From contig CAZDCW010000043.1 in NCBI GenBank assembly GCA_964504135.1, positions 1 through 9,324 of the forward strand: DNA of 9,324 nt, in the 5' to 3' direction. A program made the position numbers and the translations under genes. The DNA comes from JACPTG01 sp964504135 (GTDB taxonomy: Archaea; Nanobdellota; Nanobdellia; Woesearchaeales; UBA10216). Under the pieces are notes generated by a model, which did not search any database, had not been told where the DNA came from, and saw only the letters and a list, made by a program, of their open reading frames with translations. Shown here in pieces: positions 5,433-9,324 of this stretch. Positions within the stretch are counted from its first letter, which is position 1; the number at the start of each line of letters is the position of its first letter.

Positions 5433-5531
5433 AAGGGGCGAAATGCAAGTTCTGTATTTAGGCTTTTTGGCAAGCCGCAATTCGTCATGCTTATATCCAA
5501 CCTCAGCAGTAAAATGGCAGGGGTAAAGCAG

Positions 5532-5595
5532 GTGAAAAGCAAGGCATTATCCGCAATACTGGCAGCAGCAATACTCTTTGCCCTTTGCTGCCCAG
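5532..5595 (+). pseudogene. Surface-protein 5' stub B (frameshifted signal peptide)
   Basis: Starts GTG and reads MKSKALSAILAAAILFAL, nearly identical to stub A at base level across the first 47 bases (one difference). It then loses about five bases relative to stub A within the signal peptide, changing the frame, and similarity ends at CCCAG near 5595. The shifted frame would run on to 5651 inside the HEPN-MNT gene. Alignable sequence starts at CAGGTG, the same left edge as in stub A. GCTTATATCC at 5489-5498 could serve as a plus-strand TATA box. No mature surface domain remains. Confidence 0.75.
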
Positions 5596-5599
5596 ATAA

Positions 5600-5608
5600 G
5601 GTATTTAG
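5600..5608 (+). promoter_or_regulatory. TATA-like box for the HEPN-MNT fusion gene
   Basis: GGTATTTAG lies five bases after the end of stub B. A start about 26 bases on would fall near 5626-5630, close to or just after ATG 5624. That makes ATG 5648 a possible real start. Confidence 0.45.
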
Positions 5609-5623
5609 GGCAACAACAAGAAT

Positions 5624-6295
5624 ATGGTGGAGGCTAGGTTACAGAAGATGAATGAACCTGAAGATTGGATGGGAAAGGCTCAGAAGGATATGAGAACCGC
5701 ACAGGCAAATTTTAACATTGAAGAGTACGAGGCTGCCGCGTTCTTCTGCCAGCAGGCTATAGAGAAGGCTCTTAAGGCTATGCAGATTAAAAAGACGGGC
5801 ACGTTCGATAAGACACATGACCTGCATTTCCTTGGAGGCAAGCTTGGCATTCCGCAGAGCCTCCTTAGGATTTGTGAAGAGATAACTGACTATTACGTGG
5901 AGACCAGGTACCCCGACTCGTATGCAGCCTTTGGTCAAGCAGAGGTTTTAGAGTCGCTTACAAAAGCCGAGAAGGTTGTTGGAATGGATAAAAAAAAACT
6001 TTTAGCCAGGCTCAGGCATTCAAAAGAAAAGCTAGCTGAGGAAAAGAAGGTTGAAAGGATGATACTGTTTGGCTCCTATGCCGAAGGCCGGGCAGGAAAG
6101 TGGAGTGACGTAGACCTGATAATAGTTAGCAGCCTGTTCAAAGGAAAAAAGCATGGAAGGTCAGAAGGGCTGCGGCAGTACTTTGACCTAGGGCTGCCCA
6201 TGGATATCCTGTGCTATACTCCCGATGAGTTTAAGGGGAAGGCTTCCCGCATAACCATTGTAAAGGAAGCCCTGGAAAGGGGGATTGACGTATAA
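5624..6295 (+). CDS. HEPN-MNT fusion protein
   Basis: A 223-residue protein joining two domains normally made by separate genes. Residues 13-118 form a HEPN domain of the PF05168 type (EYEAAAFFCQQAIEKALKAM, KTHDL, ETRYPD). Residues 121-223 form a minimal nucleotidyltransferase with GSYAEGRAGKWSDVDLIIV from 150, D162 and D164, and D194 in LPMDILCY. The order is HEPN first. The HEPN half has no clear RX4-6H motif, so RNase activity is doubtful, or uses other residues. Toxin and antitoxin would be held at one-to-one ratio in cis. The start is uncertain: ATG 5624 or ATG 5648, the latter giving the more usual N-terminus. It begins 28 bases after stub B ends and is followed by stub C. Confidence 0.88.
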   Translation: MVEARLQKMNEPEDWMGKAQKDMRTAQANFNIEEYEAAAFFCQQAIEKALKAMQIKKTGTFDKTHDLHFLGGKLGIPQSLLRICEEITDYYVETRYPDSYAAFGQAEVLESLTKAEKVVGMDKKKLLARLRHSKEKLAEEKKVERMILFGSYAEGRAGKWSDVDLIIVSSLFKGKKHGRSEGLRQYFDLGLPMDILCYTPDEFKGKASRITIVKEALERGIDV

Positions 6296-6350
6296 GAGGC
6301 GAAGGCCGAATGGCGGTGAGATGAGAACAGCCTGGCAGAGTTGAAAGTAC

Positions 6351-6515
6351 ATGCAATCCAAAAAAGAGGTGTTGAGTTGGGTAATACTGGCATTTGCAAT
6401 ACTCCTCGCCCTCTCCACAGCAGCAATGGCAGCAGACCCGGGTCACCCCGCCAGCAGCATAGGCGTAGGCATAGTCGGCGACATCATTGGAGGTAAATGT
6501 GATGCCTCACTTTAA
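6351..6515 (+). pseudogene. Surface-protein 5' stub C (signal peptide plus mature start)
   Basis: A 54-residue frame from ATG 6351: basic SKKE, hydrophobic core (about 8-25), cleavage motif AMA, then ADPGHPASSIGVGI. Similarity to the intact gene fades after about residue 41 and the frame ends at a TAA that overlaps the 3' end of vapC on the other strand by nine bases (6507-6515). The signal sequence differs from stubs A and B, so this derives from another paralogue. A TATA-like GTATAAGAG at 6289-6297 is possible. As with stub A, a short secreted product cannot be ruled out. Confidence 0.7.
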
Positions 6516-6917
6516 GCCAAGCTCAACCATAAGCTCCGCAGTGTTAAGTACCTTAACCCGATTCTGCAGCTTCAAAGCCTTATCATTGGACCAGACAGGA
6601 ATATCCAGAGCCATTCCCACAGCCAAAAATTCCGTGTCATCCTTGTCATGGGCCAAGGCATTTGCCTCCTTCATGAAATCGGAAAATTTCTCAGATGGCA
6701 AAACATCAACAACCCGCCTAAGTATTGAAAACAGCCCGGCAAGCTCCTGCCCACCCAGTCCTGATGCCTCGGATATTCTGGAAATGTGGCTCTCCACCTC
6801 CTCAAACAGCAGTTCAGGGGCCACCAGGCTGACATTATCAGAAAAAACAACGCGGGCAGTATCACCGTGCCGAATGAGGGCCGCGATGATTATGTTTGAG
6901 TCAACAACAAGCTGCAT
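6507..6917 (-). CDS. vapC: VapC-type PIN domain ribonuclease toxin
   Basis: A 136-residue PIN protein. The acidic residues expected for metal binding are D6 (VVDSN), E40/E42 (LFEEVESH), D94 (KDDTEFLA) and D112 (WSNDKAL), in the right order and spacing. PIN toxins of VapBC pairs cut tRNA or rRNA when free of the antitoxin. Its ATG follows the antitoxin stop with no gap, so the pair is an operon with antitoxin first. The 3' end converges on stub C and overlaps its last nine bases, which places the cassette boundary inside the former surface-protein gene. Confidence 0.92.
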   Translation of the reverse strand: MQLVVDSNIIIAALIRHGDTARVVFSDNVSLVAPELLFEEVESHISRISEASGLGGQELAGLFSILRRVVDVLPSEKFSDFMKEANALAHDKDDTEFLAVGMALDIPVWSNDKALKLQNRVKVLNTAELMVELGLK

Positions 6918-7157
6918 TCAAGCCAGTCCGCCATACCGCTTTTTATACCGCTCATGCAGCGAGCGCTTTATTTCCCTGCCAAGCCTGATAGCATCATCCT
7001 CAGTCAGCCTGCTCCTGGACACAACTGCCCTGAACAAATCGAACTCTTCGACCTTATCCCTAATCGCCTTCCGGGCAACTTCAGACCAGTTTATCTCTGG
7101 AAGCTCGTCCATTTTCCTTTTCAGCTCATCTGAGACAGCTAATGTCACGTTAGGCAT
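6918..7157 (-). CDS. vapB: VapB-type ribbon-helix-helix antitoxin
   Basis: A 79-residue protein. Residues 2-32 (PNVTLAVSDELKRKMDELPE, then INWSEVARKAI) are a ribbon-helix-helix DNA-binding domain; the charged C-terminus (REIKRSLHERYKKRYGG) is the usual toxin-wrapping tail. Start choice: ATG 7157 has GAGGTGA (plus-strand 7163-7169) five bases upstream, whereas a GTG at 7166 lies within that motif. It is expected to neutralise VapC and, with it, bind the promoter. That promoter is in the same short gap as the start of the large surface-protein gene, so VapBC binding could also touch that gene. Confidence 0.88.
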   Translation of the reverse strand: MPNVTLAVSDELKRKMDELPEINWSEVARKAIRDKVEEFDLFRAVVSRSRLTEDDAIRLGREIKRSLHERYKKRYGGLA

Positions 7158-7193
7158 AATCCTCACCTCACAGGATTATGTGAAATATGTGGA

Positions 7194-7204
7194 AATATTT
7201 AAAG
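7194..7204. promoter_or_regulatory. Symmetric TATA-like element between vapBC and surface-protein gene
   Basis: AAATATTTAAA reads as a TATA box on either strand. On the minus strand it would start transcription about 15 bases before vapB; on the plus strand about 25-30 bases before ATG 7253. The whole 95-base gap has no other good candidate, so it may be a shared divergent promoter. Confidence 0.45.
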
Positions 7205-7252
7205 CTTCCTATAATCAGGCAAATCTGCAAACAAAACCAGTCGGTGACAAAA

Positions 7253-9324
7253 ATGGATAGAAGGCTAGCCATAGTATTACTCACATTGCTGTTCATACTA
7301 CCCTCAGCACTCGCAGCAGACCCCGGCCACCCCGCCAGCAGCATAGGACAGGGAATATTTGAGACAGGCAACTTCACCTTCAACGGCAACTTCAGCGTTG
7401 GGGGAGGGGGGACTCTCTGGGCTTTTCTCAACAATGCCACAGGAAACCTTGGCCTGGGAACCACCCTGCCAACCCACAAGCTGCAAGTTGAAGGCAACAC
7501 AACCATAAACGGCAACTTCAGCGTTGGCGGAGGGGGGACTCTGAGGCTGTTCGTGGATAACAGCACTCCGGCTTTCAAGCTGAATGGGGAAGTATCAGGA
7601 GTAAGTAATCTCAACCTTACTGACATTTCTAGCCTTACCAATTACATTACTGGTCCGGCTTTTAGGGCGATAGTCATTAGAACCGCAGATGCTAATGATG
7701 CTAATGACGAAATTGGTTTTGAAGTTGATACGAACACTGCCGACCCCGGAATAACTTATACAAGGGTTATGAGCATGGACTGGACTGGCAACGTCGGCAT
7801 TGGACAAACTAATCCGTTATCCAAGCTTGAAGTAGTCGGAAACACGACCATAAACGGCAACTTCTCGGTTGGAAGTCCGAATAACGTTACCTTCTTCGTG
7901 AATAACGCGTCCCGCACAGTGGGCATAGGGGGAGTGTCAAACATAAGCAGGCTGACCATAGCAGGGGGCAGCACCAATGATGGCGGGTTCACTTCCTCGC
8001 TGCGCCTCAAACCCATACACGGAGAGGACTACCCTTCAATCTACTTCGGAAACCAAAGCGATACGCAATACTCGGCCATAATATGGACAAACAACACAGG
8101 AGACGTGAGGTGCAACAACTGCCGGCTGGCACAGTTAGCCATAAGCCCTGCCAACGCTTCCTCATCAGACCTGACCTTCTCAACCAACCCAGACGCAGGA
8201 AGGTCAGGGCCAGCAGCGAGGATGACTATACCAAGTTATGGTGGCGTGGGTATTGGAACAGCTACTCCAGGAGTAGATGCAGTAACTACTACTGACCTGG
8301 GGGGAACTACGCTTCAGCTTCAGAACGATGTGAACTACGCCAACCTGTTGGTTCGTGGAGACTTAGCCAACATTCAATGGGCTGACTCAGGCGGAGGCGC
8401 CGAGAACCGGTGGATTTGGGCAATCCTGGATGGGGGGGTTCTTTCGTTCTCCTCATTCTATGACAATGGGACAATAAGGAGGAATAATATAACTACGATG
8501 GCTGTGGATACAGGCAACGTCGGCATCGGGACAACGGCGCCGCTTGCAGCGCTGCATGTAAACGGGGCAGACGATACTACGCAGATAATGGCAAAGGATG
8601 ATGATGGAAACCCTACTACTTCGATAGTGAACATAACTCGGTATAATAATGTAGGCGGCGGTGGCAATGAGAACCAGTCAGCGCTATACATATTGGACAA
8701 TGGGGGTAATTATCCACTGCATATCGCCTGGCAAAACGGCACACCACTATTGAGCATAAAAGGCAGCGGGAATATTATAACAGGCCCTGGCAGGGTTGGG
8801 ATTGGGACAGCGAGTCCGGCCTATGCATTAGACGTATCCGGTGGAAGCATTAACATAGCTTCAGGACAGTATCTAAGGGGTGCTGGAACAGCGATTGCTA
8901 CCAGTGATGGAAGTACCACAATAATAGGTACAACCAATAATGTTGATCTTAGATTTGATGCAGGTGGTGCAAGTAGAATGTTTATTGATGATTCGACAGG
9001 CAACGTCGGCATAGGGAGTGGGGAAACTAACCCTGCGACAACTCTGGAAGTGAACGGGACAATAAGGGCTATACGAACTATCAGTATACTTAACACCATT
9101 GATGTTGCCAGCGGTGCAAGCATAACAAGCGGCGGGACTTACGGAGGGCTGAACATCACTACAGACAGCGGGTTAACCTCAGGCCCGTCTTTCTCAGTCA
9201 TCACGTACCAGGGGGGGGATAGTTATCAGGCGGCACTTACAGTGACTGCTGCCAGAAAGCTTGCTGTTAATTCCCTTGCTGCTGCGACTGCTAATACACT
9301 CTGCTATGACACGACAACAGTCAA
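7253..9324 (+). CDS. Large repetitive secreted surface/fibre protein, 3' end outside window
   Basis: Open for 690 codons with no stop. GGTGA at 7243-7247 supports ATG 7253. Residues 1-21 are a signal peptide ending ALA, then ADPGHPASSIGQGIFETGNF. The body is built of glycine- and asparagine-rich units marked by (N/G/R)VGIG-x-P motifs at about 65, 180, 222, 331, 422, 515 and 584, usually followed by a short LxV(x)G strand. GNFSVGG units occur near 46, 88 and 203. Such repeats are typical of tail-fibre-like and large surface proteins that may end in a self-cleaving chaperone; that end is not visible here. Many N-x-S/T sequons suggest glycosylation. Likely role: extracellular adhesin, fibre or cell-surface structure. 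Base composition changes between units, with A/T-rich stretches near 7600-7770 and 8820-8990. Confidence 0.85.
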   Translation, partial: MDRRLAIVLLTLLFILPSALAADPGHPASSIGQGIFETGNFTFNGNFSVGGGGTLWAFLNNATGNLGLGTTLPTHKLQVEGNTTINGNFSVGGGGTLRLFVDNSTPAFKLNGEVSGVSNLNLTDISSLTNYITGPAFRAIVIRTADANDANDEIGFEVDTNTADPGITYTRVMSMDWTGNVGIGQTNPLSKLEVVGNTTINGNFSVGSPNNVTFFVNNASRTVGIGGVSNISRLTIAGGSTNDGGFTSSLRLKPIHGEDYPSIYFGNQSDTQYSAIIWTNNTGDVRCNNCRLAQLAISPANASSSDLTFSTNPDAGRSGPAARMTIPSYGGVGIGTATPGVDAVTTTDLGGTTLQLQNDVNYANLLVRGDLANIQWADSGGGAENRWIWAILDGGVLSFSSFYDNGTIRRNNITTMAVDTGNVGIGTTAPLAALHVNGADDTTQIMAKDDDGNPTTSIVNITRYNNVGGGGNENQSALYILDNGGNYPLHIAWQNGTPLLSIKGSGNIITGPGRVGIGTASPAYALDVSGGSINIASGQYLRGAGTAIATSDGSTTIIGTTNNVDLRFDAGGASRMFIDDSTGNVGIGSGETNPATTLEVNGTIRAIRTISILNTIDVASGASITSGGTYGGLNITTDSGLTSGPSFSVITYQGGDSYQAALTVTAARKLAVNSLAAATANTLCYDTTTV
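7382..7416 (+). repeat. 35-base repeat in surface gene, copy 1
   Basis: Matches 7508-7542 at 34 of 35 positions and encodes NGNFSVGGGGTL. It contains two G-runs (five and six). A related but diverged form occurs at the end of stub A (near 4708). Confidence 0.8.
7508..7542 (+). repeat. 35-base repeat in surface gene, copy 2
   Basis: Second copy of the unit at 7382-7416. The preceding ACCATAAAC recurs with the next GNFSV unit at about 7848-7865, so at least three related units lie in series. Confidence 0.8.
8510..8526 (+). repeat. GNVGIG-coding repeat with conserved bases
   Basis: The 17 bases ACAGGCAACGTCGGCAT recur exactly at 8996-9012, and the inner 14 (GGCAACGTCGGCAT) also at 7787-7800. 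The sequence between them is unrelated and differs in base composition, so the conserved DNA marks unit edges. Confidence 0.8.

Noticed and set aside
5298..5651. Plus-strand frame of 117 codons containing stub B
   Set aside because: Its first half is antisense to the 5304-5432 frame and it only fuses by chance with the signal peptide of stub B.
6487..7260. Long plus-strand open frame of 257 codons
   Set aside because: It is serine-rich and exactly antisense to vapC and vapB, both of which have clear family motifs and start signals; a shadow frame.
7382..9012. Regular repeats as a possible CRISPR array
   Set aside because: The repeats are in frame, unevenly spaced and encode conserved protein motifs; no CRISPR-like spacing or cas genes.
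7168..9123. Several minus-strand frames under the surface gene
   Set aside because: They are proline- and valine-rich mirrors of the repetitive plus-strand codons, a normal effect for such genes.
1..9324. Transposase, integrase, tRNA or rRNA genes as agents of the rearrangement
   Set aside because: None could be recognised on either strand, so no named mobile element is claimed.

Overview
The window looks archaeal, and probably comes from a small-genome DPANN-type archaeon. Starts are preceded by TATA-like boxes about 25 bases upstream of the expected transcript start, sometimes with no leader. Shine-Dalgarno sites are of the GGTGA/GGAGGTG type, genes overlap as ATGA, and the large secreted protein is rich in N-x-S/T sequons. 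The phylum is inference only; there is no rRNA, tRNA or marker gene here.

Layout. Bases 1-120 are a structured intergenic repeat. Bases 180-615 hold a RelE/ParE-type toxin with a small antitoxin. A non-coding gap (616-959) carries a second copy of the repeat. Bases 960-2261 encode an AAA_14/DUF4143 ATPase. A third partial repeat (2287-2360) precedes a tightly packed operon (2495-4429): ribbon-helix-helix protein, MNT nucleotidyltransferase, HEPN (HepT) toxin, a small single-pass membrane protein, then a micro-ORF and a second MNT-HEPN pair.

From 4456 the window becomes a mosaic. Three truncated 5' ends of a secreted surface protein (stub A 4565-4741, stub B 5532-5595, stub C 6351-6515) precede one long intact member (7253 to the window end). 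Each stub has a signal peptide; A, C and the intact gene also share the mature start ADPGHPASSIG. The spaces between them are filled by different toxin-antitoxin-type modules: a broken MNT copy fused directly to stub A, an orphan DUF433 antitoxin and a small unknown frame (both minus strand), a HEPN-MNT fusion gene (plus strand), and a vapBC pair (minus strand). The intact gene is a repetitive GNVGIGT-type fibre or surface protein that runs off the window.

How it may work together. The toxin-antitoxin genes are self-contained modules whose expected role is RNA cleavage or tRNA modification held in check by the partner. The most interesting reading is a recombining surface-protein locus in which toxin-antitoxin cassettes have repeatedly landed in, or been exchanged with, the bodies of tandem surface-protein paralogues. 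That reading is inference; the stubs, the 37-base perfect repeat and the junctions are visible directly.
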